Positions 54,737 through 64,000 are shown, counted from the first letter of the stretch. The stretch is DNA of 64,000 nt from Chromobacterium sp. IIBBL 290-4 (GCF_024207115.1 NZ_CP100128.1:3472001-3536000), one strand, 5' to 3'. Numbers and translations are program-made. Notes: generated by a model not told the origin, from the sequence alone.

Positions 54737-55806
54737 GCCTGGCCTCCGTTGGCGGCGGCGAACACGCGGGCGGCGCGGGCGCGCAGCCTGACCGGCTGGC
54801 CATTGGCCAGCGATGGGACCAAGGGATCGTCGGCCGGCAATTCGGCGTCGAAAGTCTGGCCGGCCAATTCATCGCGGCCTTCCAGCTCCACGCGCGACAA
54901 GCCGCCCAGCGTCAGCACCCGCTGCACGGTGGCGGGCAGGCCGGCTTCGTGATCGGGCGCGATGGCCAGTTCATGCGGCCGGACAAAGACTTCAACGGCC
55001 TGGCCATGCGGTTGTTGGTGCTCGGCTTCCAGCGCCAGGGCGCCGATCTCGACCGCGCCGGGGCGGCTGACGCCGCTGAAGCGGTTGGCGCTGCCGAGGA
55101 AGCCATAAACGAAGGCGCTGGCGGGCGAACGGTACACCTCGTCCGGCGCGCCGATCTGCTCCACCTTGCCATGGTTCATCAGCACCACCCGGTCGGCCAC
55201 TTCCAGCGCTTCTTCCTGATCATGGGTGACGAAGATGGAGGTGATGTGCAGCTCGTCGTGCAGCTTGCGCAGCCAGCGGCGCAGTTCCTTGCGCACCTTG
55301 GCGTCCAGCGCGCCGAACGGTTCGTCCAGCAGCAGCACGCGCGGCTCCACCGCCAGGGCGCGGGCCAGGGCGATGCGCTGGCGCTGGCCGCCGGACAATT
55401 GGGCCGGGAAGCGGTCGGCCAGCCAGTCCAGCTGCACCAGATCCAGCAGCTCGTGCACTTTGCGGGCGATCTGCTCTTCGCTGGGCCTTTCCTTGCGCGG
55501 CTTCATTCGCAGGCCGAAAGCCACGTTGTCGAACACCGTCATGTGGCGGAACAGCGCGTAATGCTGGAACACGAAGCCCACCTGGCGTTCGCGCACATGG
55601 GTGGCGGAGGCGTCGCCGCCGTCCAGCAGCACGCGGCCGGCGTCGGCCTGCTCCAGCCCGGCGATGATGCGCAGCAGGGTGGTCTTGCCGCAGCCGGACG
55701 GGCCGAGCAGGGCCACCAGCTCGCCGCTGGGGAAATTCAGGCTGACATCGTCCAGCGCGACGAAGTCGCCGAACGCCTTGCGGATATGATCTACTTGTAT
55801 GCTCAT
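54733..55806 (-). CDS. cysA: Sulfate/thiosulfate ABC transporter ATPase CysA
   Basis: 357 residues. Walker [14 protein letters not shown], signature [16 protein letters not shown], Walker [13 protein letters not shown] and the H-loop [10 protein letters not shown] are present, and a C-terminal regulatory TOBE-like domain follows from about residue 240. N-terminal [18 protein letters not shown] is typical of CysA. The gene starts 1 base after the cysW stop, giving tight coupling. Confidence 0.96.
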   Translation of the reverse strand: MSIQVDHIRKAFGDFVALDDVSLNFPSGELVALLGPSGCGKTTLLRIIAGLEQADAGRVLLDGGDASATHVRERQVGFVFQHYALFRHMTVFDNVAFGLRMKPRKERPSEEQIARKVHELLDLVQLDWLADRFPAQLSGGQRQRIALARALAVEPRVLLLDEPFGALDAKVRKELRRWLRKLHDELHITSIFVTHDQEEALEVADRVVLMNHGKVEQIGAPDEVYRSPASAFVYGFLGSANRFSGVSRPGAVEIGALALEAEHQQPHGQAVEVFVRPHELAIAPDHEAGLPATVQRVLTLGGLSRVELEGRDELAGQTFDAELPADDPLVPSLANGQPVRLRARAARVFAAANGGQA

Positions 55807-55807
55807 T

Positions 55808-56686
55808 TCAGTCTTCCTTGACGCCGCGCCGCTCCACCCAGCTCTTCACGGCCAGGGTGATCAGGGCCAGCATCGCCAGCAGGGACGCCACGGCGAAGGC
55901 CGCGGCGAAATTGTACTCGTTGTAGAGGATTTCCACGTGCAAAGGCAGCGTATTGGTTTCGCCGCGGATGTGGCCGGACACCACCGACACCGCGCCGAAC
56001 TCGCCCATCGCCCGCGCGTTGCTGAGAATCACGCCGTACAGCAGCGCCCAGCGCACATTGGGCAGGGTGACGTGCCACAGCACCTGCCAGCCGCGCGCGC
56101 CCAGCACCACCGCGGCCTCTTCCTCTTCGCGGCCTTGCGCTTCCAGCAGCGGGATCAGCTCGCGCGCCACGAAGGGCACGGTGACGAACAGCGTGGCCAG
56201 CACGATGCCGGGCACCGAGAACACGATCTTGACGCCATGCTCGATCAGCCAGGGGCCAAGCCAGCCATGATTGCCGAACAGCAGCACGAAGATCAGCCCG
56301 GCCACCACCGGCGAGACGGAGAAGGGCAGGTCGATCAAGGTGGTCAGCAGCTGTTTGCCGCGGAAGTCGAAGCGGGTGATGGCCCAGGCCGCGGCCACGC
56401 CGAACACCAGGTTGAGCGGCACCGACAGGCCGGCAGCCAAGAGCGTCAGCCTCACCGCCGCCAGCGCGTCCGGGTCGGCCAGGGCCGACAAATACGTGCC
56501 CCAGCCCTTGGATAGCGCTTCGATGAAGACGACGATCAGCGGCAGCAGCAGGAACACAAAGAAAAAGCCCAGCGACACGGCGAGGATGGCGTATTTGACC
56601 GCGGTCGATTCGCGGGTGGCGGCGCGGGCTTCCAGTTGGCCGGCCTTGTCGGCGGCAGCGGCCGGATGGGACAGAATCGCAGCCAT
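55808..56686 (-). CDS. cysW: Sulfate ABC transporter permease CysW
   Basis: 292 residues. The EAA loop is [22 protein letters not shown], and the CysW signature [31 protein letters not shown] is present. Six membrane helices are predicted. A TGATG overlap with cysT (1 base shared at 56686) couples the two permeases. Confidence 0.95.
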   Translation of the reverse strand: MAAILSHPAAAADKAGQLEARAATRESTAVKYAILAVSLGFFFVFLLLPLIVVFIEALSKGWGTYLSALADPDALAAVRLTLLAAGLSVPLNLVFGVAAAWAITRFDFRGKQLLTTLIDLPFSVSPVVAGLIFVLLFGNHGWLGPWLIEHGVKIVFSVPGIVLATLFVTVPFVARELIPLLEAQGREEEEAAVVLGARGWQVLWHVTLPNVRWALLYGVILSNARAMGEFGAVSVVSGHIRGETNTLPLHVEILYNEYNFAAAFAVASLLAMLALITLAVKSWVERRGVKED

Positions 56687-57543
56687 CAGCGGCCTCCCGC
56701 GCGGCCATGGCGGCGCGCGCTCCAGAATTGCAGGCCGTTGATGGCCAATAGCAGCAGGAAGGACGCGGCCAGCATCACGGTGGCGATGGCGGTGGCGCCG
56801 GCGTAATCGAACTGCTCCAGCTTGCTGATGATCATCAGCGGCGTGATTTCCGACACCATGGGCACATTGCCGGCGATGAAGATCACCGAGCCGTACTCGC
56901 CCACCGCGCGGGCGAAGGCCAGCGCGAAGCCGGTCAGCAGCGCCGGCTGCAGCGTGGGCAGGATCACATGGCGAAAAGTCTGCCAGCGGCCGGCGCCCAG
57001 GCAGGTGGCGGCTTCTTCCAGCTCCGATTCCAGGTCTTCCAGCACCGGTTGCACCGTGCGCACCACGAAGGGCAGGCCGATGAAGACCAGCGCCACCAGC
57101 ACGCCCAGCGGCTTGAAAGCCACTTTGACGCCTATGGCTTCCAGATATTGGCCCAGCCAGCCATTGCCGGCGTAGAGCGCGGTCAAGGCGATGCCCGCCA
57201 CGGCGGTGGGCAGGGCGAAGGGCAGGTCCACCAGGGAATCGATCAGCCGCTTGCCGGGGAAGCGGTAGCGCACCAGCGACCAGGCCAGCAGCAGGCCGAA
57301 CACGCTATTGATCGCCGCCGCCGCCAGGGCCATGCCGAAGCTGAGGCGGTAAGAGGCCAGCACGCGCGGCGATGCCGCCGCTTGCCAGAATTCGGCCCAT
57401 GGCTGGCTGCCGGCGCGAGCCACCACGACGCAGATCGGAATCAGCACCAGCAGCGACAGATAGCTGAGCGTAAAGCCGAGCGAGAGGCCGAAGCCGGGCA
57501 GCACATTGGGCGGTCTGGGCGCGGGAGCGAGTGAATCCGACAT
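56686..57543 (-). CDS. cysT: Sulfate ABC transporter permease CysT (CysU)
   Basis: 285 residues. The N-terminus has VLPGFGLSLGFTLSYLSLLVLIP, the EAA loop is LEEAATCLGAGRWQTFRHVILPTL, and the CysT motif GEYGSVIFIAGNVP follows. It forms the membrane channel with CysW. It is separated from the sbp gene by 150 bases that contain a terminator. Confidence 0.95.
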   Translation of the reverse strand: MSDSLAPAPRPPNVLPGFGLSLGFTLSYLSLLVLIPICVVVARAGSQPWAEFWQAAASPRVLASYRLSFGMALAAAAINSVFGLLLAWSLVRYRFPGKRLIDSLVDLPFALPTAVAGIALTALYAGNGWLGQYLEAIGVKVAFKPLGVLVALVFIGLPFVVRTVQPVLEDLESELEEAATCLGAGRWQTFRHVILPTLQPALLTGFALAFARAVGEYGSVIFIAGNVPMVSEITPLMIISKLEQFDYAGATAIATVMLAASFLLLLAINGLQFWSARRHGRAGGR

Positions 57544-57654
57544 GGGACATTCCGTTTCAATATAACTATCGAGACAATATCTGCCGCTTTGTTATTCTGA
57601 AAATAAGTATTTCTTCAATGCTTATTCGATATTCAGCAAACCGGCGGCGGGGCG

Positions 57655-57681
57655 CAAAAAAGCCCGCCTGTGCGGGCGGGC
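57655..57681 (-). terminator. Intra-operon terminator between sbp and cysT
   Basis: On the minus strand GCCCGCC, loop GCACA, GGCGGGC, followed by TTTTTT. A partial stop here would give more binding protein than membrane subunits. Confidence 0.8.
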
Positions 57682-57692
57682 CTGCTTGGCGT

Positions 57693-58685
57693 TCAGTGGG
57701 CGACGATCTGGTCGAACACGCCGCCATCGGCGAAGTGGACTTTCTGAGCCTTCTGCCAGCCGCCGAAGGTCTGGTCGATGGTGAAGAGTTTGACCTTGCT
57801 GAATTGGCCGGCGTACTTGGCCGCCACTTGCGGATCGCGCGGACGGTAGTAGTGCTTGGCGGCGATATTCTGGCCTTCCGGGGTGTACAGGTATTGCAGA
57901 TAGGCCTCGGCCGCTTTGCGGGTGCCATGCTTGTCCGCCACCTTGTCCACCACGCTGACCGGCGGCTCGGCCAGGATGGAAATCGACGGCGTGACGATGT
58001 CGAACTTGTCCGGGCCCAGCTCCTTGGTGGCGAGGTAGGCTTCGTTTTCCCACGACAGCAAGACGTCGCCGATGCCGCGCTGGGTGAAGGTGATCAAGGA
58101 GCCGCGGGCGCCGGAGTCCAGCACCTTGACGTTGCCGTACAATTTCTTGACGAAGTCCTTGGCCTTGGCGTCGTTGCCGCCGGGTTGCTTCAAGGCATAG
58201 CCCCAGGCCGCCAGATAGTTCCAGCGCGCGCCGCCGCCGGTTTTGGGGTTGGGCGTCACGACCTCGACGCCGGTTTTCACCAGGTCGTTCCAGTCCTTGA
58301 TGTGCTTGGGATTGCCCTTGCGCACCAGGAACACGATGGTGGAGGAGTAGGGCGAGGCATTGTTGGGCAGGCGTTTTTGCCAATTGGGCGCGATATTTTT
58401 GGTCTGGCTGCTGATTTCGTCGATATCGTAGGCCAGCGCCAGCGTCACCACATCGGCGTCAAGCCCGTCGATGACCGCGCGCGCCTGCTTGCCGGAGCCG
58501 CCGTGCGATTGCTTGACGGTGACGGTTTCGCCGGTTTTGCCTTTCCAGTACTTGGCGAAGGAAGCGTTGAATTCCTGGTACAGCTCGCGGGTCGGATCGT
58601 AAGACACATTCAGCAGCGTGACGTCGGCGAAGGCCGAGGCGCTGCCGGCGAACAGCAGGGCGAGAGCGAGGTGGCGCAGCTTCAT
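57693..58685 (-). CDS. sbp: Periplasmic sulfate-binding protein
   Basis: 330 residues with signal peptide [20 protein letters not shown]. The mature start [20 protein letters not shown] and the sulfate-pocket motifs [17 protein letters not shown] and [16 protein letters not shown] are those of Sbp/CysP. It delivers sulfate to CysTWA. It is the first gene of the operon; the 211-base region upstream (58686-58896) is shared with the divergent EAL-like gene and is likely to contain CysB sites. Confidence 0.95.
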   Translation of the reverse strand: MKLRHLALALLFAGSASAFADVTLLNVSYDPTRELYQEFNASFAKYWKGKTGETVTVKQSHGGSGKQARAVIDGLDADVVTLALAYDIDEISSQTKNIAPNWQKRLPNNASPYSSTIVFLVRKGNPKHIKDWNDLVKTGVEVVTPNPKTGGGARWNYLAAWGYALKQPGGNDAKAKDFVKKLYGNVKVLDSGARGSLITFTQRGIGDVLLSWENEAYLATKELGPDKFDIVTPSISILAEPPVSVVDKVADKHGTRKAAEAYLQYLYTPEGQNIAAKHYYRPRDPQVAAKYAGQFSKVKLFTIDQTFGGWQKAQKVHFADGGVFDQIVAH

Positions 58686-58896
58686 CGTTGTTTTCTCTTA
58701 ATCGGCATGGTTGGGATGGAACAGAATCTAGCCCCGGCCCGTTTTGATCTGGAACCAATAAAAACAGCATTGCTAATGCATAAAATTGCAAAAGGCTTCA
58801 AAGCAGAATTTCAGCTAGCCATATCTGCAATTCATATATTCCGTCGTCAAGGCAGGGCCTATATTGAGCGCCAATACCACTTTCAGCGTATGGGCC
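58686..58896. promoter_or_regulatory. Divergent promoter region, sulfate operon / EAL-like gene
   Basis: 211 bases, AT-rich between 58750 and 58850, with an imperfect dyad around TTGCTAATGCATAAAATTGC. This is the expected place for CysB binding, but CysB sites are too degenerate to call by eye. No exact promoter boxes were assigned. Confidence 0.35.
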
Positions 58897-59772
58897 ATGA
58901 AACGATTCAAACCCGCCAAGCAATTGCCTAATGGTTTTTCCATGCCGCTGCTGGCCGCCTGTCAGCAGTTTCTGCAGCAAGAGGGCGTGCAGGCCAAGCT
59001 GCAATGGAACGAGCAGGAGGTGTTCGTCAGCTTCGACGGTTGGTGGCTGACCAGCAGTTTTATCTCCCAGGCGCGCCTGCGCGAGGGGCGCTGTCAATTG
59101 GTGCAATACGCGGCGCGATTGCGGATTTTCGGCCAGTTCGGGCAGACGCTGCCGGCTAATTGGCTGTTCGCGATGAACTACGGCGAAACCAAGGCGGTGG
59201 CCTTGCTCAAGCTGATCCGCGTCTTGCACCTGATCAATCATCTGGGCCGCAATGGCCGTCACCTGCCGCTGCGCATCGATGTCGATCCGCGCATCTGCCA
59301 TGCCTATAGCGACCGCATCGTCGATTTCACCGCCCGCTTGCTGGAGACGCTGGAGTTCCCCGCCAGCCAACTGCCATTGCTGCTGTTCCTGGATGACCGG
59401 ACCAGCGAGTTGGGCCTGTCCTTGCTCAGGCGCTATCGCCAGCTTGGGCACAAATTGGGCTTGGGAGATTTCGGCGAGACCGCGCAGGATTTGCAGCGCT
59501 TGTGGCGGCTGGATACCGACGGCGTGGCCCTGGCTCCGCGCTTTACTCGGCGCGCCGTCATGTATCCGCAGGTGCGCGGCCAGTTGCTGGAGCTGATGCC
59601 GCAATTGGTGGCGCAAGGCTTCTCTTTGGCTGTGGAGGAGGTGGCTTGCAGCAATACGCTGGAGCTGGCCCAGCACTTGGGGGCGGATTGTTTGTCCGGC
59701 CCCTTGTTGTCCGAGCGCTTGAAGCGGCAAAAGGCGGAGCGGGAGCTGGATTTGTCCAGTCTGAGCGGTTAG
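58897..59772 (+). CDS. Degenerate EAL-domain protein (probably catalytically inactive)
   Basis: 291 residues with an EAL-type TIM-barrel pattern and no REC, PAS or GGDEF partner. The segments matching EAL landmarks are altered: the usual DDFG reads LGDFG, the KID strand reads GVALAP (no catalytic Lys), the AEGVE strand reads LAVEEVAC, and no E-A/V-L motif is found near the start. The C-terminal GADCLSGPLLSERL corresponds to the GYLFSRP region. Loss of these residues suggests no c-di-GMP hydrolysis, and the protein may act by binding a partner, as YdiV does. The ATG at 58897 is preferred to a TTG at 58864. Confidence 0.75.
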   Translation: MKRFKPAKQLPNGFSMPLLAACQQFLQQEGVQAKLQWNEQEVFVSFDGWWLTSSFISQARLREGRCQLVQYAARLRIFGQFGQTLPANWLFAMNYGETKAVALLKLIRVLHLINHLGRNGRHLPLRIDVDPRICHAYSDRIVDFTARLLETLEFPASQLPLLLFLDDRTSELGLSLLRRYRQLGHKLGLGDFGETAQDLQRLWRLDTDGVALAPRFTRRAVMYPQVRGQLLELMPQLVAQGFSLAVEEVACSNTLELAQHLGADCLSGPLLSERLKRQKAERELDLSSLSG

Positions 59773-59811
59773 GATGTTGGCATTGTTCGTGTCGACATTC
59801 GGAAAATCAAA

Positions 59812-60012
59812 ATGAAGAAACTGATCTTGGGCGCGCTGTGCGCCATGGGCCTGTCCGCATGCGTGATCGGCAATGGCGACGGCTATCGCGATGCCGCGCA
59901 ATTGCAGCGCATGACGGAAGAGGCGGTGAAGACCTGCGGCCAGGGCAAGGTAAAATCGGTGAGCTATAGCAGCTTCACCTGCGCGGCTGGCGATGCGCAG
60001 GCGGTAAAGTAA
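59812..60012 (+). CDS. Small lipoprotein of unknown function
   Basis: 66 residues: MKKLILGALCAMGLSAC is a lipoprotein signal (Cys17), and the short mature part has two more Cys (VKTCGQGKV and FTCAAGD), which could form a disulfide. No family recognised. The GNAT gene begins immediately at its stop codon (60013), so the two are co-transcribed. Confidence 0.7.
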   Translation: MKKLILGALCAMGLSACVIGNGDGYRDAAQLQRMTEEAVKTCGQGKVKSVSYSSFTCAAGDAQAVK

Positions 60013-60984
60013 ATGTCTGAGCCGTATCTGACGGGGGCGCCGGTTTTCCGTCTACTGGACATGGCGGACGCGGCGGCTTATCAGGCTATCCGCATCGCCG
60101 CCGCCACGCATGACCCGGTGGCCATCCACGCCAGCGCCGAGGAAATCGCCGCATTGAGCCTGGAGGCCGTTCAGGAACAGATCTTGCCAAGCGATGGTCA
60201 GCGGGTATTTGGCGTGTTTGACGATGGCCAACTGGTCGCGGTGGCGGCCTTGCGCCGAAACAGCCTCGCCAAAATCAGCCATCGCGCGACGGTGCAGGGC
60301 GTGTTCACTCGGCCGGAGTGCAGGGGCCGCGGCCTGGCGCGCCGCTTATTGCTGGTTTTATTGGAGCAGGCAGCGCAGATGCCGGGCTTGGCATCGTTGG
60401 AATTGGCGGTGCATGCCGAAAACGCGCCGGCCAAGGCTTTGTATCAGTCCTTGGGTTTCCGGCGAAGCGGCTTGATACCCTCCGCGGTGTTTCATGATGG
60501 CCGTTATCTGGATGAAGAGCTGATGCAACGGCCGGTGGCTGAAGCCAGCCGGGAGGTCGCGCCTGCCGTGCTCTCCAATGAATACGTTTTGCTTGAAGCC
60601 GCGCCGGATGTGGAAACCTATCGCCGCCTGCGCGCGGAGGCCGGCCTGTCGCCGAAGAGCTGGCAGGCGGCCGCGCGCGGTTTGGTGGGCACGGTATTCG
60701 CCGTACAGATTCTGCATGCCGGTCAAGCGGTCGGCATGGGTCGGCTGATAGGCGATGGCGGCAGTTTCTATCAGGTGGTCGATATCGCCGTGTCGCCCGC
60801 GCACCAAGGGCGTGGGCTGGGCAAGCGCGTCATGGCGGCGATCACCGATTACATTCAGCGCGAAGCGCCGCCCAGCGCTTATATCAGCTTGATCGCGGAT
60901 GGCGACGCGCAGCATTTGTACCGACAGTTCGGCTTTGAGCTCACCGCGCCGCGTTCGGTAGGCATGGCGATGTTCAAGCGTTGA
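60013..60984 (+). CDS. Protein with two tandem GNAT acetyltransferase domains
   Basis: 323 residues. The first GNAT domain (about 10-175) has acetyl-CoA motif RPECRGRGLARRLL and a C-terminal ALYQSLGFRRSG. The second (about 190-323) has SPAHQGRGLGKRVM and LYRQFGFEL. Both keep the Q/RxxGxG/A pyrophosphate loop, so both may bind acetyl-CoA. The second resembles small GNATs related to aminoalkyl or arylalkylamine acetylation. The substrate is unknown. No terminator separates it from the convergent diguanylate cyclase gene. Confidence 0.85.
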   Translation: MSEPYLTGAPVFRLLDMADAAAYQAIRIAAATHDPVAIHASAEEIAALSLEAVQEQILPSDGQRVFGVFDDGQLVAVAALRRNSLAKISHRATVQGVFTRPECRGRGLARRLLLVLLEQAAQMPGLASLELAVHAENAPAKALYQSLGFRRSGLIPSAVFHDGRYLDEELMQRPVAEASREVAPAVLSNEYVLLEAAPDVETYRRLRAEAGLSPKSWQAAARGLVGTVFAVQILHAGQAVGMGRLIGDGGSFYQVVDIAVSPAHQGRGLGKRVMAAITDYIQREAPPSAYISLIADGDAQHLYRQFGFELTAPRSVGMAMFKR

Positions 60985-61004
60985 GGCGAGAGGCGGGCCA
61001 GGGG

Positions 61005-62612
61005 TCACAGCAAAATGGTTTCGCTGCCGCTCCGGCCGGTTTTCTTGACGCGATACATCGCTTGATCCGCGGCCTGCAGCAAGTGGTCTGGCGTGCTGCG
61101 GCCGCCACCCAGCGCGATGCCGATGGAAATGCCCAGCCGGCAGGGCGTGTTGGCGACGACAAATGGCGTCTCGAATGCTTCAATGCATTTTTCCGCGACG
61201 GTGCGGGTGATCTCTTCTGCCGCTTCGTCCAGGTCGCTCAATAACAGCACGAATTCATCGCCGCCTATGCGCGCCAGCGTATCGGTTTGCCGGACAATGG
61301 CGGAAAGTCTTTGCCCCACCATCCATAAGGCCTTGTCTCCAGCCTTGTGGCCCAGTTCATCGTTGATCTTCTTGAAACCGTCCAGATCCATGAATAGCAG
61401 CGCCACGCGGGTTTGCTTGCGCTGCGCTTGCGCCAGCGCCATCCGCAGCCGGTCGGACAGCAGCAGGCGGTTGGGGAGTCCAGTCAGGGCGTCATGGTGC
61501 GCCATCTTCGCCAACTCGGCCTGCTTGTCGTTCAGCTTTCGCAGCAGGCGGTTGAAGGCTTCGATCATGTGGCCGACTTCGTCGAAGCGTCGTATGGGAA
61601 GCGGCTCCAGCGGCAGTTCTCCGCGCGTCATTTTTTCGGCATGGTCGGCAGCCCGGAACAAGGGCCGCAGAATCAGATAAAGGCCGCCGCAAGCGATCAG
61701 CGAGAACAGAATCAAAGCGAGAATCGTGTTGCGCAAGGTGAATCGGCGGGTTCTTTCCACGGTGGCGAACGCCTCGCGAGTGGGGATGCGGGCCACAACG
61801 AACCAGCCGGCGCTGGGAACCGAGGCGATGGCGGATATTTCCTCCACGCCATCCGCATTGACGGTGATGCCGGCGCCGCGGAATCCCGCCATGGCTTTGT
61901 CGTGCAGGGCGTTTTGGCCCGGCTCGGGCGTGGGTTGCAATACCTTGTCGGCTTGCGAAGCGGCGACGAACTGCTGATCGCGCGGCGAGATCAGCAGAAA
62001 GCTGTCGCGGTGGGCGCCGATATGCGATTGCATCAGCAAGTCCAGAAAGCCGGGCGCCGCCAAGGCAGTGCCGCCGACCAAGACCGCCCGCACCCGTTTT
62101 TTTTCATCCAGGATAGGTGCGCTCATCGGCAGGACCGGCGCTTTGACATTGCGGCTCAAAACCGCCTTGCCTACCCAGGGCTGGCCTCGCATGGACATGA
62201 TGTAAAAGTCGCGGTCGGTATAGCTGAGTTGCCGCCGGCGCGTCATGGGCGGGTAATCGGCAATCGTCTTGCCATTTGTGCCGATGACGAACAGGCCGAC
62301 GGAAAACATGGACTGGTAGCGAAAATGCTCTTGCAGCCAGAGCTGCAATTGGTCCGGCTTCTCAAGCAATTCGACCGGCAATCTGGCAGCGAGTTGGTTC
62401 AGCATGGCCTGACGTTGTATGATTTTGTCATCTATGTCGTGCGCGACATAGTTTGCCAGCGCCAGTTGCTGCTCTTCAAACACCTTGCTCAAGTCCTCGC
62501 GCAGGAATTGGCTTAACAAGTAGTAGCGCGTGAAAGAGCCTGTCGCGACGATCAGCGTTGCCAGCAGCAGCAGGCGAACAATGATGCTGTCCAAAAAGCG
62601 GCGTGGTTTCAT
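61005..62612 (-). CDS. Membrane diguanylate cyclase with Cache sensor, HAMP and GGDEF
   Basis: 535 residues: TM1 (about 11-28), a periplasmic dCache-like sensor to about 285 (DRDFYIMSMRGQPWVGKAVLSRN; SAGWFVVARIP), TM2 (NTILALILFSLIACGGLYLIL), HAMP and a C-terminal GGDEF domain. The active-site motif GGDEF is intact at 450-454, and an RxxD inhibitory site (Arg441, Asp444) lies five residues before it, so the enzyme should make c-di-GMP with product inhibition. The ligand is unknown; such sensors commonly bind amino acids or organic acids. Divergent from the alcohol dehydrogenase gene. Confidence 0.93.
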   Translation of the reverse strand: MKPRRFLDSIIVRLLLLATLIVATGSFTRYYLLSQFLREDLSKVFEEQQLALANYVAHDIDDKIIQRQAMLNQLAARLPVELLEKPDQLQLWLQEHFRYQSMFSVGLFVIGTNGKTIADYPPMTRRRQLSYTDRDFYIMSMRGQPWVGKAVLSRNVKAPVLPMSAPILDEKKRVRAVLVGGTALAAPGFLDLLMQSHIGAHRDSFLLISPRDQQFVAASQADKVLQPTPEPGQNALHDKAMAGFRGAGITVNADGVEEISAIASVPSAGWFVVARIPTREAFATVERTRRFTLRNTILALILFSLIACGGLYLILRPLFRAADHAEKMTRGELPLEPLPIRRFDEVGHMIEAFNRLLRKLNDKQAELAKMAHHDALTGLPNRLLLSDRLRMALAQAQRKQTRVALLFMDLDGFKKINDELGHKAGDKALWMVGQRLSAIVRQTDTLARIGGDEFVLLLSDLDEAAEEITRTVAEKCIEAFETPFVVANTPCRLGISIGIALGGGRSTPDHLLQAADQAMYRVKKTGRSGSETILL

Positions 62613-62724
62613 GCGGACTCGGATGGTCTGTTACAAGAGCATTTTAGGAAATTCCATGCGGTTTGTAAGCCAGGCACGGGATAGCGGGGTGCGCCGCTGC
62701 ATTTTGATCACAAGGATAGAGTGA

Positions 62725-63885
62725 ATGCGAGAGTCGATTTTGGAGTTCGATCATCAATCCCTTACCGCGATACGCTTTGGCGCCGGCAAGCTAGAGCAGC
62801 TGGCCAGTTTGCTGCCGCGGGATGCGAAAGTGTTGCTGTTGTATGGCGGCGGTTCGATCAAGCGCAATGGCGTTTACGATCAATTGGCCATGGCGTTGGC
62901 CGGATGGGATTGGCTGGAGTTCGGCGGCGTGCCGGCCAATCCGGAGATTGAGGTGCTGGATCAGGCCAAGGCTTTGATCCGCGCGGAAGGCCGGGATTTC
63001 ATCTTGGCGGTGGGCGGCGGTTCGGTGATCGATGCCGCCAAGTATCTCGCCGCCGCCGCGCCGTATCCGGGCGAAGGCTGGGATCTGGTTTGCGGCAAGG
63101 TCCAGGCGCGGCAGGCGCTGGCGATAGGCGCGGTTCTGACCCTGGCGGCCACCGGGTCTGAGGCCAATGGCACGGCGGTGATTTCACGCGCCAGCACCCA
63201 GGACAAACTGACCTTCCGCTCGCCCTTGCTGCGGCCTTGCTTCGCCATTCTCGACCCTGAGGTATTGGCTTCTTTGCCGGAGCGGCAGCTGGCCAATGGC
63301 GTGGCGGATGCTTTCGTCCATGCCTGCGAGCAATACTTGACCTACCCGGTGGGCGCGCTGGTGCAGGATGGCTGCGCCGAAGGCGTGTTGCGCGCGCTCT
63401 ATCAGCTGGCTTGCCGTTTTGACGAGAGGGCTTCGCTCTGGTGGCGGCAAAACCTGATGTGGGCGGCCAACCAGGCCTTGTCCGTCACGCTGGGCCTGGG
63501 CGTGCCGCACGATTGGGCCACGCATAGAATAGGCCGAACCTTGACGGCCTTGCATGGCATTGACCATGGCCGCACGCTGACCATCGTCCAGCCGTCTTTA
63601 CTGCGCGAAGCGTTGCGAGAGAAAGGCGACAAGCTGCGGCAGATGGGGCGGCTGGTGTTCGAGGCCCCCGGCATTTCAGCGGAAGGCGTGATAGAAAGGA
63701 TTGAGGCTATGTATCTGCGGCTGGGCATGCCGCTGCGTTTGCGCGAGGCGGTGCCGGATGCGCCTCAAGATGCCGCCATGTCGGCGCTGGCGCTGCTGCG
63801 ACGCGACGGCCCCATCCGGTTGGGCGAGGACGGCATTTTCGATGAGGCCAGGGTTGAGCGCATTGTGCGGGCCTGTTGCCGCTGA
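62725..63885 (+). CDS. Iron-containing alcohol dehydrogenase (YqhD-like)
   Basis: 386 residues. The NAD(P) loop is AVGGGSVIDAAKYLA. The metal ligands occupy the family positions: Asp195 and His199 (VADAFVHACEQY), His267 (WATHRIGRTL) and His281 (HGIDHGRTL), with His277 nearby. The overall length and the N-terminal ILEFDHQSLTAIRFGAGKLEQL resemble YqhD/BDH-type NADPH-dependent aldehyde reductases. The ATG at 62725 has AAGGATAG upstream. It likely detoxifies reactive aldehydes. Confidence 0.92.
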   Translation: MRESILEFDHQSLTAIRFGAGKLEQLASLLPRDAKVLLLYGGGSIKRNGVYDQLAMALAGWDWLEFGGVPANPEIEVLDQAKALIRAEGRDFILAVGGGSVIDAAKYLAAAAPYPGEGWDLVCGKVQARQALAIGAVLTLAATGSEANGTAVISRASTQDKLTFRSPLLRPCFAILDPEVLASLPERQLANGVADAFVHACEQYLTYPVGALVQDGCAEGVLRALYQLACRFDERASLWWRQNLMWAANQALSVTLGLGVPHDWATHRIGRTLTALHGIDHGRTLTIVQPSLLREALREKGDKLRQMGRLVFEAPGISAEGVIERIEAMYLRLGMPLRLREAVPDAPQDAAMSALALLRRDGPIRLGEDGIFDEARVERIVRACCR

Positions 63886-63911
63886 GGTGGAATGAAACGA
63901 GGAAGGGTGCG

Positions 63912-64000
63912 ATGTTGTCCGGCTTGAGGATTTCCCTGTCGCGTTTGGCGCTCGCCGCCGCGCCGATGCTGGCGTCGGGCGCAAGCCTCCTGCCCATGAC
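63912..64000 (+). CDS. Start of a further exported protein (3' end outside window)
   Basis: The ATG at 63912 follows GGAAGG by about 5 bases. The first 29 residues (MLSGLRISLSRLALAAAPML and following) look like a signal peptide or membrane anchor. Too little is visible to name a family. It probably follows the alcohol dehydrogenase gene on one transcript. Confidence 0.5.
   Translation, partial: MLSGLRISLSRLALAAAPMLASGASLLPM

Overview
The window looks like chromosomal DNA of a GC-rich Gram-negative betaproteobacterium. The gene set points to Neisseriales, most likely the Chromobacteriaceae: a polyamine ABC operon with a DUF3138-type porin, a PqaA-type hydrolase, S53 sedolisins, hpnCDE and a CysB-linked sulfate operon. 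This placement is inference from gene content and codon style, because no 16S rRNA gene is present. The genes are dense, with short gaps and many recognisable intrinsic terminators. I see one complete insertion sequence, one tRNA, and no CRISPR array, prophage or plasmid functions.

Layout: 1-4502, a partial response regulator and a large hybrid sensor kinase. 4549-7549, a DUF455 ferritin-like protein with an apparently leaderless promoter, small hypotheticals and a TrhP/YegQ-type U32 protein. 8156-12736, polyamine-type ABC importer genes (binding protein and two permeases, no ATPase) plus a porin. 12840-17397, an MBL hydrolase, argS and a PqaA-like hydrolase. 17405-18037, a HugZ-like protein. 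18142-21632, two paralogous secreted S53 proteases. 22394-24979, a TonB-dependent receptor. 25270-29509, an RND efflux pair. 29577-30917, an intact IS3-family element inserted in the last codons of a lipoprotein gene. 31523-37071, a complete oligopeptide-type ABC importer. 37594-42737, a second TonB receptor followed by its own tonB-exbB-exbD-exbD set. 42815-44824, an M13 zinc peptidase. 44984-45802, endonuclease I. 45919-45994, tRNA-Ala(GGC). 46187-49933, squalene synthesis genes hpnCDE followed by an SDR-fold protein that lacks its catalytic residues. 49950-53668, a lipoprotein, radA, an ECF sigma/anti-sigma pair and a helical-repeat protein. 53807-58685, the sulfate uptake operon with a cysB-type regulator as its last gene. 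58897-62612, a degenerate EAL protein, a small lipoprotein, a tandem GNAT and a diguanylate cyclase. 62725-63885, an iron-type alcohol dehydrogenase, then the start of one more exported protein.

The most coherent functional block is 18-45 kb. Secreted acid-type proteases, two related TonB receptors, a dedicated energy-transducing complex, a periplasmic oligopeptidase and a peptide ABC importer together cover every step from extracellular protein to cytoplasmic peptide. I propose this as a protein-foraging locus; the functional link is inference from neighbourhood and family. Other points worth a second look are the pseudo-SDR after hpnE, the degenerate EAL protein, a promoter-terminator-gene arrangement at 5653-5759, paired palindromes upstream of the first protease, and the precise footprint of the IS insertion, including its -1 frameshift signal.
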